Positions 15,678-24,741 of a DNA stretch of 64,000 nt are shown one piece after another. Numbering within the stretch: the first letter of the stretch is position 1; each line of letters opens with the position of its first letter. The stretch covers positions 1-64,000 of the forward strand of contig JALNWQ010000008.1 of NCBI GenBank assembly GCA_023230855.1, read 5' to 3'. The stretch comes from Solirubrobacteraceae bacterium (GTDB lineage Bacteria; Actinomycetota; Thermoleophilia; Solirubrobacterales; Solirubrobacteraceae). A program made the position numbers and the translations under genes. The notes beneath the pieces are model-generated. The model saw only the letters and a list, made by a program, of their open reading frames with translations, was not told where the DNA came from and did no database searches.

Positions 15678-18191
15678 GTGAACAGGTTCGTTCATCGTGT
15701 AGCGCCACGGTGGGTCGCGGTCGTCGCATCCGCCGTGCTGTCGATCGCCGTCGCGGCGCCATCCGCGTCGGCGGCGCCGCCGGACCGGTACTCGCTCGTC
15801 CACGGCTGCTGGGCGGTGCAGTCGGTCGCGAGCGACCGGTTCGTCGTGCGCGCCGGAGACGGGTACGCCGCGACCGCCGGATCGGCCGGGGCCGCCGAGC
15901 CGTTCCGCCTGCAGGCCACCGCGCTCGGACGCTACCTGCTGTACGGCCGTGACCGGACCGCGTTGTCGCGCCGCTCCGACGGGGTCGTGCTGCCGCAGCG
16001 GCCCGGCCCGGCCGGCGACTGGATCGTGCGCGCGTCAGGCGACGCGTTCACCCTGCAGCTGCTCGGCGGCAGCGGGTACCTGCGCGTCCGCGGCGACGGG
16101 ACGGTCCACTCCTCCGGCGGCGTCGGGGGCGACGCCGGGCGGTTCAGGATGGTCCCGGCCGAGGGCTGCGCCGTCTTCCCCGAGGCGTCGCTCGACGTCA
16201 CCGGCTCCGCGGCCCGGGGCGCGTCGCCCGACGCCGAGGTCGTGGGCCTCGCCGACGACCACGTCCACCCGATGGCGTTCGAGTTCCTCGGCGGATCGAT
16301 GCACTGCGGTCGCCCGTGGTCGCCGTACGGCGTCGAGCAGGCGATGGTCGACTGCCCCGACCACGGCGGGTACGGCGCGGCGGCGGTGTTCGAGAACTTC
16401 CTGTCCGGCAAGCCGGTGGTCGGGTTCCACGACCCCGTCGGCTGGCCGACGTTCAAGGACTGGCCGCGCCACGACTCGCTGACCCACGAGGGCATGTACT
16501 ACCGGTGGATCGAGCGGGCCCACCGCGGCGGGCTGCGGCTCATGGTCAACCACCTCGTCGACAACGGCGTGCTGTGCCGGATCTACCCGATCCGGCGACG
16601 CGGCTGCGACGAGATGGACACGATCCGCACCGAGCTCAAGGACACGCTGGCGCTGCAGGACTACGTCGACGCGCAGTCGGGTGGCCCCGGCAAGGGCTGG
16701 TTCCGCGTCGTCCGCAGCCCGGCCGAGGCCCGACGGGTGATCAACGACGGCAAGCTCGCCGTGATCCTGGGGATGGAGAACTCCGAGGCGTTCAACTGCG
16801 CGCTGTCCAACGACGCGCCCACCTGCACCCGGGCGCAGCTCGACGCCCGGCTCGACGAGATGCACCGGATGGGCGTGCGGACCGTGTTCCCCGTCCACAA
16901 GTTCGACAACGCGCTCGGCGGGACCGCCGGCGACGCCCACCTGCTCGGCGCGCTGACGAACACCGGCAACTTCCTCGGGACCGGGCACTTCCTGCGGCTG
17001 GAGCGGTGCGAGGAGGGACGGCCGTCCGACGTGTACGACCTGGACATCATCCCCCGCGCCGACGTCGTCGCGCAGATCATGCAGCTGGCGGGCGTGCACG
17101 GCACGCTGCCGGTGTACCCGGAGGGCGCGCTGTGCAACCCGCGCGGCCTGAGCGACCTGGGCCGCCACCTCGTCGAGCGGCTCATGGACAAGGGGATGCT
17201 CGTCGAGGTCGACCACATGAGCGTCCGCACCCGCGACGACACGCTGCGGCTGCTGGAGGAGCACGGGTACTCCGGGGTGGTGTCGAGCCACAGCTGGTCG
17301 GACGGCTCCACGCCGCGGCGGATCTACCGCCTGGGCGGGTTCGTCGGCCCGTACGCCGGGGAGACGACGACGTTCGCGAAGGCGTGGCGGGAGCTGCGCC
17401 CGCAGCGCGACGAGCGGTTCGCGTTCGGCATCGGGTTCGGGTCCGACATCAACGGGTTCGGCGCCCAGGGCGGACCGCGGTCCGACAACGCGTCGAACCC
17501 GGTCGTCTACCCCTTCCGCTCCGCCGACGGCGCGGTGACCGTCGACCGCAACCGTGCGGGCGAGCGGACGTTCGACATCAACCACGAGGGGGTCGCCCAG
17601 TACGGCCTGTACCCGGACTGGGTGGAGGACCTGCGCAAGATCGCCGGGCGCCCGATCGTCGACGACCTGCTGCGCGGCGCCGAGGCGTACCTGCAGACCT
17701 GGGAGCGGGCCGAGGGCGTCCCCGCCACGCGGTGCCTGCCGGGCGGGACGTTCAGCCGCACCCACGTCGGGCCGCTGCGACCCGGCGAGGCCGCCGAGCG
17801 GCTGTTGTACCGCGTCGGGCAACCGGTCGCGCGACCGGAGCGCGCCTACCGCTACTGCGTGCGGGACCGCGGTGGCCGCGAGGCGACCGTGACCGCGGTG
17901 TTCGACGCGCGGGGCCGGACCGCGCTGGCCGTGACCGACGCGCGCCGCCACCGGGCGTCCAAGGTGCGGGTCGGATCGTCGACGCGGGCCGTCCGTCGCG
18001 TCGCCCGCCGGGTCGGCAACGGGATCTGGATCCGCCGCTCGACCCCGCGACGGGCCAAGCGGTCCGGCGGCGCCCGCGTCGTCTACGTCACCCGCAAGGG
18101 CCGGGTGCGGGCCATGGCGATCGCCGCGAAGGGCACGTCGGTCAAGGCGTCGTCGCTGCGGCGGATGCTGCGGTTGGCGGGGGTGCGGTGA
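15678..18191 (+). CDS. Secreted membrane-dipeptidase-like (M19 type) metallohydrolase with extra N- and C-terminal domains
   Basis: 837 aa, GTG start with an N-terminal signal peptide (WVAVVASAVLSIAVAAPSASA). Residues 35-185 form a beta-rich, fascin/trefoil-like domain (repeated FRLQATALGRYLLYGRD, LQLLGGSGYLRVRGDG). From about residue 190 a TIM barrel carries ADDHVHPM (HxH metal site), VILGMENSEAFNC, LVEVDHMS, VVSSHSWSD and GIGFGSDINGFG, matching the order of metal and catalytic residues in M19 renal dipeptidases. About 150 C-terminal residues are Arg-rich (RVGSSTRAVRRVARRVG). It probably cleaves a D-containing dipeptide or related amide outside the cell, but the insertions make it a distant family member. 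Confidence 0.75.
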   Translation: MNRFVHRVAPRWVAVVASAVLSIAVAAPSASAAPPDRYSLVHGCWAVQSVASDRFVVRAGDGYAATAGSAGAAEPFRLQATALGRYLLYGRDRTALSRRSDGVVLPQRPGPAGDWIVRASGDAFTLQLLGGSGYLRVRGDGTVHSSGGVGGDAGRFRMVPAEGCAVFPEASLDVTGSAARGASPDAEVVGLADDHVHPMAFEFLGGSMHCGRPWSPYGVEQAMVDCPDHGGYGAAAVFENFLSGKPVVGFHDPVGWPTFKDWPRHDSLTHEGMYYRWIERAHRGGLRLMVNHLVDNGVLCRIYPIRRRGCDEMDTIRTELKDTLALQDYVDAQSGGPGKGWFRVVRSPAEARRVINDGKLAVILGMENSEAFNCALSNDAPTCTRAQLDARLDEMHRMGVRTVFPVHKFDNALGGTAGDAHLLGALTNTGNFLGTGHFLRLERCEEGRPSDVYDLDIIPRADVVAQIMQLAGVHGTLPVYPEGALCNPRGLSDLGRHLVERLMDKGMLVEVDHMSVRTRDDTLRLLEEHGYSGVVSSHSWSDGSTPRRIYRLGGFVGPYAGETTTFAKAWRELRPQRDERFAFGIGFGSDINGFGAQGGPRSDNASNPVVYPFRSADGAVTVDRNRAGERTFDINHEGVAQYGLYPDWVEDLRKIAGRPIVDDLLRGAEAYLQTWERAEGVPATRCLPGGTFSRTHVGPLRPGEAAERLLYRVGQPVARPERAYRYCVRDRGGREATVTAVFDARGRTALAVTDARRHRASKVRVGSSTRAVRRVARRVGNGIWIRRSTPRRAKRSGGARVVYVTRKGRVRAMAIAAKGTSVKASSLRRMLRLAGVR

Positions 18192-18195
18192 TCGG

Positions 18196-18241
18196 TCGGG
18201 GCGGGTGGTCGGGGCGGGGTCGGGCGGGGTCGGGCCGGGTT
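18196..18241 (+). other. G-run tract after the dipeptidase-like gene
   Basis: Six or more runs of three to four G separated by one to three bases (GGGGCGGG, GGGGCGGGG, GGGCGGGG, GGGCCGGG). It could form a G-quadruplex in DNA or in the 3' end of the transcript. Immediately precedes the 73-bp hairpin repeats. Confidence 0.5.
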
Positions 18242-18428
18242 CGATGTGACGTTCACCGCCGGATGTGGCGGGGTTCGTCACACCGTTCGAGTCGGTCAGG
18301 CCGGCCCCGCGCGATGATGTGACGTTCCCCGCCGAAAACGGCGGGGTTCGTCACACCGTTCGAGTCGCTCGGGCCGGCCCCCCGTGACGATGCGACGTTC
18401 CCCGCCGAAAATGGCGGGGTTCGTCACA
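18242..18428. repeat. Three tandem 73-bp units, each with a 38-nt palindrome
   Basis: Palindromes at 18245-18282, 18318-18355 and 18391-18428, exactly 73 bases apart. Copy 2 is nearly perfect: TGTGACG, TT, CCCCGCCG, loop AAAA, CGGCGGGG, TT, CGTCACA. The spacers (CCGTTCGAGTCGGTCAGGCCGGCCCC and variants) are also conserved between copies 1 and 2. Copy 1 has a degenerate loop. The last copy contains the stop codon (18424-18426) of the minus-strand acyltransferase. Not a CRISPR: the spacers are repeats too. Confidence 0.9.
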
Positions 18429-19167
18429 CCGTCCCCGCCCCGTCCACCGCCCCCGCCCCGCCCACCGCCCCCGCCCCGCCGGACGGGTCCGAGTACTCGA
18501 TGGTGCGGATGACCCTCGCCGGCGATCCGGCGGCGATCGAGTAGGGCGGGATGTCGGTCGTCACCACCGAGTTGGCGCCGATGACGCACCGTCGGCCGAT
18601 GGTGACGCCGGTGGTGACGACGACGTTGGCGCCGAGCCACACGTTGTCGCCGATGATCGTCGGGCCCTTCGTCGTGAACCCCTGCCACGGGACGGGCCGG
18701 TCGGGATCGTCGAAGCGGTGGCTGCCGTCGGTGATGAGGCACCCGTTGGCGGCCATGCAGTGCTCGCCGATCTGCACGAGCCGCTCGGCGGCGACCATCA
18801 CCCCGAGGTTGAGGAACGTCCCTCCCCCGATCCGGATCCGCGCGTCGGGCCCCGCCGTGAGCCACACGCCCGGCTCGAGGAACGCCTGCGGGCCGATCTC
18901 CAGGCGTCCGTCGCGGAGCATGTCGAGGACGTCCCCGTGCACGACCCCGCGCGCGAACGCCTGACGCCGCGCCAGCTCCACCTGCAGGCGCGCCCGGTTC
19001 CACGGTCGGGTACCGCGCCGATACCAGCGCCACTTCTGCAGCCACTGCACCGCGCGGTCCCGGTCGAGGCCCGGGGCCGGCGGCGCGATCGGGGCGACGT
19101 CGGACGTATCGCCACCGCCCGTGCTCGAGCCGGCGGACGGGTGACCGGGGGCGTCGGGGGCGACCAC
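18424..19167 (-). CDS. Hexapeptide-repeat (left-handed beta-helix) acyltransferase
   Basis: 247 aa. Residues about 85-220 carry isoleucine/valine-spaced hexapeptide turns (IGPQAFLEPGVWLTAG, IRIGGGTFLNLGVMV, PTIIGDNVWLGANVVVTTGVTIGRRCVIGANSVVTTDIPPYSIAAGSPARVI). This is the maltose/chloramphenicol O-acetyltransferase-like XAT pattern. ITDGSHRFDDPDRPVPWQGF holds the catalytic-type His. GTG start; the N-terminal 40 residues are disordered. The end is odd: the last 20 residues are a Gly/Ala run (GGAGAVGGAGAVDGAGTV), and the stop lies inside the third hairpin repeat, suggesting the repeat rewrote the C-terminus. Substrate unknown; probably a surface sugar. Confidence 0.85.
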   Translation of the reverse strand: MVAPDAPGHPSAGSSTGGGDTSDVAPIAPPAPGLDRDRAVQWLQKWRWYRRGTRPWNRARLQVELARRQAFARGVVHGDVLDMLRDGRLEIGPQAFLEPGVWLTAGPDARIRIGGGTFLNLGVMVAAERLVQIGEHCMAANGCLITDGSHRFDDPDRPVPWQGFTTKGPTIIGDNVWLGANVVVTTGVTIGRRCVIGANSVVTTDIPPYSIAAGSPARVIRTIEYSDPSGGAGAVGGAGAVDGAGTV

Positions 19168-19190
19168 GGTCCGACCCTACCGGCGCGGCG

Positions 19191-19667
19191 TCAGAGGATC
19201 CGGCGGATCCCGCCGATGGCGAGCGCGTTGCCGGGACGCAGGAGCGGCCCGAGGAACCCGAGCGGCAGGCTCGCGCCGCGGCGCGGGGCCAGGGCCATCG
19301 TCCAGATCAGGGTCGTGCGCGGCCCCTTGGGGACGAGGAGGAAGTCCTCGGCCATCGCGTCGAGGACCGGGCGGCTCTGGGCGACGACGCGGAACGTCGC
19401 CCGGTCCCCCTCGTCCCAGCGGTAGAACTCCTCGTCGACGGTGACGAGCCGCCCGAGCCGCAGGCGACGGACGCTGCCGGCGGCGTACGGGCGCGGCGTC
19501 AACCACTCCAGCCGGTCGATCACCGGCAGCCACGACCACATCTCGTCGCTGCCCAGCGCGGCCCACACCCGGTCGGGCGACGCGTCCAGGTCGACCGACG
19601 AGCGCACGACGATCGGTGCGGACAGGAGGAACGCGTCGTCGACGGGGCGCAGGGCATGCTCGGCCAT
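19191..19667 (-). CDS. SRPBCC-fold (polyketide cyclase/START-like) protein
   Basis: 158 aa. Standard SRPBCC opening: VVRSSVDLDASPDRVWAALGS, then WLPVIDRLEWLTP and a run of predicted beta strands (VRRLRLGRLVTVDEEFYRWD, RTTLIWTMALAP), ending in a C-terminal helix. These proteins bind hydrophobic ligands in a helix-grip cavity; no specific ligand can be named. ATG start. Same strand as the acyltransferase, 24 bases apart, so possibly co-transcribed. Confidence 0.85.
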   Translation of the reverse strand: MAEHALRPVDDAFLLSAPIVVRSSVDLDASPDRVWAALGSDEMWSWLPVIDRLEWLTPRPYAAGSVRRLRLGRLVTVDEEFYRWDEGDRATFRVVAQSRPVLDAMAEDFLLVPKGPRTTLIWTMALAPRRGASLPLGFLGPLLRPGNALAIGGIRRIL

Positions 19668-19790
19668 GACGCGCAGTGTAGAAGCCGACCGGCGAAGGGT
19701 GACGCCTACGTCACCTTTCCGTCGCGGCCCCGGCCGCCCACGCGGACCCCGCCCGCCCGCCCGGCGTCGTAGGGTCCGCCCCGCGACGGA

Positions 19791-20492
19791 CTACAGGCGC
19801 AGCTCGATCGGCGGGTTGACCGGCTGGTACTCGAGGTCGACGTGGGTGGCGTTGACGAGCTCGGTGCCGCGGTGCGCCCAGCGACCCGGCGCCTCGTGGA
19901 TGTGACCGAACACCGCCAGCCGCGGACGGGTGCGCTCGATCGCGTCGAGCAGCGCGGTCGATCCGGCCTCGAATCCGCTGCTCGTGAGGTCGCCGTACCC
20001 CTTCGGCGGACCGTGCACGACGAGGACGTCGACGTCGGCCGGGATGAGCGCGAACCGCTCGGCGAGGAACGCCTCCCCGTCCTCCTTCGGCGCGTTGAAC
20101 GCCCAGTCGTGGAACCACGGCTGCCACGGCGAGCCGTGGATCTTGAGCCCGGCCACCTCGACGGTCGTGTCCTGCAGGTACGTCCACGGCAGGGCGGCGA
20201 GGTCGGCGACGATCGCCTCGTCCCGGAACGCGAAGTCGTGGTTGCCCGCGATCCCGACGATCGCCTTCGCCGGCACGGACCGCAGCCACTCGGCGAACGG
20301 GCCCAGGAGCCACGTCCGCTGCCGGCCCGGCAGCTCGGGGTCGGTGGGCCCGTGGAGCGACGCGACCGGCGGGGTCGCCGGGGTCAGGTCGCCGGCGATG
20401 AGGAGCAGGTCGCAGGCCGGGATCTCGGGCAGGTGGCCGTGCAGGTCGCTGACGGCGACGACGGTCAGCGGATCGGGGCGGTCCGTGGTCAT
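19791..20492 (-). CDS. Calcineurin-like metallophosphoesterase
   Basis: 233 aa. All metal-binding motifs are present in order: AVSDLHGHL, LLIAGDL, GIAGNHDF, VVHGPP and FGHIHEAPG. The long insert before GNHD and the GPPKGYGD stretch are like MPPED-type phosphoesterases, which act on cyclic nucleotides or nucleotides. Cytosolic, no signal peptide. The preceding 120 bases (19668-19790) hold no gene. Confidence 0.9.
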   Translation of the reverse strand: MTTDRPDPLTVVAVSDLHGHLPEIPACDLLLIAGDLTPATPPVASLHGPTDPELPGRQRTWLLGPFAEWLRSVPAKAIVGIAGNHDFAFRDEAIVADLAALPWTYLQDTTVEVAGLKIHGSPWQPWFHDWAFNAPKEDGEAFLAERFALIPADVDVLVVHGPPKGYGDLTSSGFEAGSTALLDAIERTRPRLAVFGHIHEAPGRWAHRGTELVNATHVDLEYQPVNPPIELRL

Positions 20493-20607
20493 GGGCGCAG
20501 CCTTTCAGAGCACGACCGCCGGTGGCGACCGTTCGGGGGTCATCGATCCTGCATCCTCCCCACCGACCCGCGGTCCGGATAGGCTGGGGTCGCCGATCCA
20601 TCCGGCC

Positions 20608-21603
20608 GTGTCCGCCGTGTCCTCGACGTCCACCCTCCGCCCATCCTCGCGGGCCCGGAGCACCGGGCCGGATGGTGGCGCGCCGACGCCGCCGGACCCA
20701 CGGGACGGGGATCACGACGACTGCGCCACCGATCCGGCCACGCTCCGCGCGGTCACGGTGCGCCGCCGGTGGTCGCTCATCGTGACGCTCGTCATCGGCT
20801 ACGCCGCGTACGTCGGTGGCCGTTGGATCTTCGCCCCCGACCTGGCGACCGCGCACGAGCATGCGCGCGGCATCATCGACCTGCAGGACCGGATGGGCCT
20901 CGCGGTCGAGCCGTCGGCGGTCGGCGCGCTCGACTTCGTGCCCAAGGTGATCCTCGACGCGCTGTACCTGGCGGTGCAGCTCGTGGTCGTGCCCGTGGGC
21001 CTGTGGTGGGTGTACCGTCGGTCGCCGCGGGTGTTCGGTCCGCTGCGCGACACGATGCTCGTCACCTGGTTCCTGGCGGTCGCGGTGTACGCCGCGTACC
21101 CGGTCGCGCCGCCGCGGATGGTGCCGGAGAGCGGCCTGGCGGTCGACGGCGGGGTGCCGGGTGGCCTGATGACGTCGATGTACAACGAGCTGGCGGCGGT
21201 GCCGAGCATGCACGTCGCGTATGCGACCGCGCTCGGCATCGGGGTGGCCTGCGCGATCGGTCGTCGGCCGTTGGCGCTGCTGCCGCTGCTGTGGGGACCC
21301 GCGGTGACGTTGCTCGTGATGGGCACCGCCAACCACTACTTCATGGACGCGGTGCTGGGCCTCGCCGCGATCGCGATCGGCGCGGTGATCGCGGCGTTGC
21401 TGCGGGCCGGGGTGCGGGTCGTCCAGCGTCGCGCCGCCGCGGCGGTGCTGCGGCCGGAGGGCGAGCCGCCGCCGGGCGGTCGCACCGCGTCGTGGCGCTC
21501 CCGGCTGGCGCGCGAGACGTTCATCTTCACGTCGATCGTCGTCGGCCCGGTGCGGCGGCCGCGCGAGGCGCGGACCGCGGGCGCCCGCGGGCTGCGCGCC
21601 TGA
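20608..21603 (+). CDS. PAP2-superfamily membrane protein (inositol phosphorylceramide synthase/phosphatase type)
   Basis: About 331 aa from the GTG at 20608; a GTG at 20758 (VRRRWSLIVTL) may be the true start because the first 50 residues are Pro/Ser/Asp-rich. Five or six hydrophobic helices. The acid-phosphatase motifs are AAVPSMHVAYAT (SxxxH-like loop) and MGTANHYFMDAVLGL (xxHxxxD), and VAPPRMVP precedes them, as in PAP2_3 proteins that transfer or remove phosphate or phosphoinositol head groups on lipids. Convergent with uvrA, 25 bases between stops. Confidence 0.82.
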   Translation: MSAVSSTSTLRPSSRARSTGPDGGAPTPPDPRDGDHDDCATDPATLRAVTVRRRWSLIVTLVIGYAAYVGGRWIFAPDLATAHEHARGIIDLQDRMGLAVEPSAVGALDFVPKVILDALYLAVQLVVVPVGLWWVYRRSPRVFGPLRDTMLVTWFLAVAVYAAYPVAPPRMVPESGLAVDGGVPGGLMTSMYNELAAVPSMHVAYATALGIGVACAIGRRPLALLPLLWGPAVTLLVMGTANHYFMDAVLGLAAIAIGAVIAALLRAGVRVVQRRAAAAVLRPEGEPPPGGRTASWRSRLARETFIFTSIVVGPVRRPREARTAGARGLRA

Positions 21604-21628
21604 CCGGTCAGGCCGCGTGACCGCCGGG

Positions 21629-24580
21629 TCAGGCGGCGGCCTTCCTCCGGCCCGGTCGCTTCGCCTTGCCGGCGGCTCCGGCCGCGCCGTTCGTCCCGTC
21701 GACCGCGGGCTCCGCGCCGCCGTCGACCGCCGCGACGAGCGGCCGCAGGAACCGGCCGGTGTGCGACGCATCCACGGCCGCGACCTGCTCGGGGGTGCCC
21801 TGCGCGACGAGCGTGCCGCCGCCGTCGCCGCCCTCGGGCCCCAGGTCGATGAGGTGGTCGGCGGTCTTGATGACGTCGAGGTCGTGCTCGATGACGACGA
21901 CCGAGTTGCCGGCGTCGACGAGCCGCTGCAGCACCTCGAGCAGCCGCTCGACGTCGGCGAAGTGCAGGCCGGTGGTGGGCTCGTCGAGGATGTAGAGCGT
22001 GCGGCCGGTCGCGACGCGCGCCAGCTCGTTGGCGAGCTTCACCCGCTGCGCCTCGCCCCCGGACAGCGTCGTGGCGGGCTGACCCAGGCGCACGTAGCCC
22101 AGGCCGACGTCGCGGACCGTCTCGAGCCGACGGCGGATCTTGGGGACGTTCTCGAAGTACGTGACGGCGTCGTCGACGGACATCTCGAGCACGTCGGCGA
22201 TCGTCTTGCCCTTGAACCGGACCTCGAGCGTCTCGCGGTTGTAGCGCCGGCCGTGGCACTGCTCGCACGGCACGTACACGTCGGGCAGGAAGTGCATCTC
22301 GATCTTGATCTGCCCGTCGCCCTTGCACACCTCGCACCGGCCGCCCTTGACGTTGAACGAGAACCGTCCGGCCTTGTAGCCGCGGGTCTTCGCCTCGGGC
22401 GTCTGGGCGAAGAGCTGCCGGATGTGGTCGAAGATCCCGGTGTAGGTCGCCGGGTTGGACCGCGGGGTGCGCCCGATCGGCGACTGGTCGACCTGGATGA
22501 CCTTGTCCAGCTGGTCCATCCCGTCGATCCCGTCGTGCCGGCCGGGCCGCACCCGCGCCCGGTTGAGCCGGGCCGCGGCCGCCTTGTGGAGGATCTCGTT
22601 GACGAGGGTCGACTTGCCCGACCCGCTGACCCCGGTGACCGCGCACAGCACCCCGAGCGGGAACGCCACGTCGACCCCGTGCAGGTTGTGCTCGCGGGCG
22701 CCGCGGACGGTGAGCCAACCGGCCGCGTCGCGCCGCGCGTCGGGCACCGCGATCGACCGTGCGCCCGACAGGTACTGGCCGGTGAGCGACGCCGGGTCCG
22801 CCTCGACCTCGGCCGGGGTGCCGACGGCGACGACCTCTCCCCCGTGCTCGCCCGCCCCGGGGCCCATGTCGACGAGCGTGTCGGCGCGACGCATCGTCTG
22901 CTCGTCGTGCTCGACGACGAGCACCGAGTTGCCCAGGTCGCGCAGCCGCTCGAGGGTGCCGATGAGCTTCTCGTTGTCGCGCTGGTGCAGGCCGATCGAC
23001 GGCTCGTCCAGGACGTAGAGCACCCCGACGAGCGCCGACCCGATCTGGGTGGCCAGGCGGATCCGCTGCGCCTCGCCGCCCGACAGCGTCGCCGCTCCGC
23101 GGTCCATCGTCAGGTAGCCGATGCCGACGTCGGCGAGGAAGCTCAGCCGCTCCTTGATCTCGCGCACGATCAGGCGGGCGATCCGCCGTTCGGTGTCGGT
23201 CAGGTCCACCCGGTCGATCCACTCCAGCGCGGCATGGACCGACAGCGCCGAGAACTCGTGGATGCCGAGCCCGCCGACGAGCACGTGGCGCGGGCCGGGC
23301 TTCAACCGGGCCCCCTCGCAGTCCGGGCACGGGACCATGGACATGAAGTCCTCGATCTTCTCCTTGACCTGCTCGGAGTCGGACTCGCGGTGGCGGCGCT
23401 CGAGGTTGCTGATGACCCCCTCCGCGCGCATCTGGTACGTGCGCCGCCTACCGGCCCGGTTCTTGAACCGCAGCGGGACCTTGGCCCCGTCGGGATCGCC
23501 GAAGAGGATCCAGGACTGCTGGTCCTCGTCGAGGTCGCGCCACGGCACGTCCATCGGGACGTCGTAGTGGTCGGCGAGGCCCTCGAGGAGCTTGCGGTAG
23601 AAGGGGTTGGGCGACGACGACCACGGCCGGATCGCCCCGTCCGCGAGCGACCGGTCCGCGTCCGGGATCACGAGGTCGGGGTCGACGATGAGCTGCGCGC
23701 CCAGGCCGGTGCAGCGCGGGCACGCGCCGTGCGGGGCGTTGAACGAGAACGTCCGCGGCTCGACCTCGGGCATCGAGAACCCGCACTCCAGGCAGGCGAA
23801 GTTCTCGCTGAACGTCTGGGTGACCGGCACGCCCGTCGGCGGCTCCTCGCCGTCGCGCACGACGAGCTCGATCTCGACGAGCCCCTCGGCCAGCGCCACC
23901 GACGCCTCGATCGCGTCGGCCAGGCGCTTGCGCAGGTCGCCGCGCATCACCAGACGGTCGACGACGACGGCCAGATCGTGCTTGTACTTCTTGTCGAGGA
24001 CGATCTCGTCCTCGAGCATCCGCAGCTCGCCGTCGACGCGGACGCGCTGGAACCCCTCGGCCTTCCAGTGCGCCAGCAGGTCCTTGAACTCGCCCTTGCG
24101 CCCCCGCACGAGCGGCGCGAGGACCATGAACCGCGTGCCCTCGGGCAGGTCCATCACCCTGTCGATGATCTGCTCGGCGGACTGGCCGGCGATCGGCCCG
24201 TGGCCGTTGGGGCAGTGCGGGTGCCCGATCCGCGCCCACAGCAGGCGCAGGTAGTCGTGGACCTCGGTGACGGTGCCGACCGTCGACCGGGGGTTGCGCG
24301 ACGTCGTCTTCTGGTCGATCGAGATCGCGGGGCTCAGGCCGTCGATCGAGTCGACGTCCGGCTTGTCCATCTGCCCGAGGAACTGGCGGGCGTACGCCGA
24401 GAGCGACTCGACGTAGCGGCGCTGCCCCTCGGCGTAGATCGTGTCGAACGCCAGCGACGACTTGCCCGACCCCGACAGGCCGGTGAGCACCACGAGGCTG
24501 TCGCGCGGCAGCGTGACCGACACGTCCTTGAGGTTGTGCTCCCGTGCGCCGGTGACGACGATCCGACCGTTGCCTGCCAT
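21629..24580 (-). CDS. uvrA: Excinuclease ABC subunit A (UvrA)
   Basis: 983 aa. DNA damage recognition ATPase of nucleotide excision repair; loads UvrB. Two ABC modules: Walker A GLSGSGKSSLAF near residue 31 and GVSGSGKSTLVN near residue 650, with TLSGGEAQRIRLATQIGS and TLSGGEAQRVKLANELA signature motifs and VLDEPSIGLH / ILDEPTTGLH Walker B. Cysteine pairs CLECGF, CPRCTG, CPDCEG and CEVCKG/CEQCHG form the zinc modules. A Lys/Arg/Ala tail ends KAKRPGRRKAAA. GGAGGG abuts the ATG, an unusually short Shine-Dalgarno spacing. uvrB lies 9 kb away, as usual in actinobacteria. Confidence 0.97.
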   Translation of the reverse strand: MAGNGRIVVTGAREHNLKDVSVTLPRDSLVVLTGLSGSGKSSLAFDTIYAEGQRRYVESLSAYARQFLGQMDKPDVDSIDGLSPAISIDQKTTSRNPRSTVGTVTEVHDYLRLLWARIGHPHCPNGHGPIAGQSAEQIIDRVMDLPEGTRFMVLAPLVRGRKGEFKDLLAHWKAEGFQRVRVDGELRMLEDEIVLDKKYKHDLAVVVDRLVMRGDLRKRLADAIEASVALAEGLVEIELVVRDGEEPPTGVPVTQTFSENFACLECGFSMPEVEPRTFSFNAPHGACPRCTGLGAQLIVDPDLVIPDADRSLADGAIRPWSSSPNPFYRKLLEGLADHYDVPMDVPWRDLDEDQQSWILFGDPDGAKVPLRFKNRAGRRRTYQMRAEGVISNLERRHRESDSEQVKEKIEDFMSMVPCPDCEGARLKPGPRHVLVGGLGIHEFSALSVHAALEWIDRVDLTDTERRIARLIVREIKERLSFLADVGIGYLTMDRGAATLSGGEAQRIRLATQIGSALVGVLYVLDEPSIGLHQRDNEKLIGTLERLRDLGNSVLVVEHDEQTMRRADTLVDMGPGAGEHGGEVVAVGTPAEVEADPASLTGQYLSGARSIAVPDARRDAAGWLTVRGAREHNLHGVDVAFPLGVLCAVTGVSGSGKSTLVNEILHKAAAARLNRARVRPGRHDGIDGMDQLDKVIQVDQSPIGRTPRSNPATYTGIFDHIRQLFAQTPEAKTRGYKAGRFSFNVKGGRCEVCKGDGQIKIEMHFLPDVYVPCEQCHGRRYNRETLEVRFKGKTIADVLEMSVDDAVTYFENVPKIRRRLETVRDVGLGYVRLGQPATTLSGGEAQRVKLANELARVATGRTLYILDEPTTGLHFADVERLLEVLQRLVDAGNSVVVIEHDLDVIKTADHLIDLGPEGGDGGGTLVAQGTPEQVAAVDASHTGRFLRPLVAAVDGGAEPAVDGTNGAAGAAGKAKRPGRRKAAA

Positions 24581-24741
24581 CCCTCCGGAGGATACGCAGG
24601 CGAACGGATGTTCCCCTGGGATCGCGACACGGGGGCCGCCGCAGCGCGAGCGGGTCCGGTGCGGATGGGCGTGGCTGGACGGACGGCCGACGCAGGCGCC
24701 GCGCCGTCGGGTGGGCCGGCGGCGCTGCCGATGATGAGGTC

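Noticed and set aside
18242..18428. CRISPR array
   Set aside because: Spacers are themselves conserved, only three units exist, and no cas gene is nearby; the units are palindromic tandem repeats.
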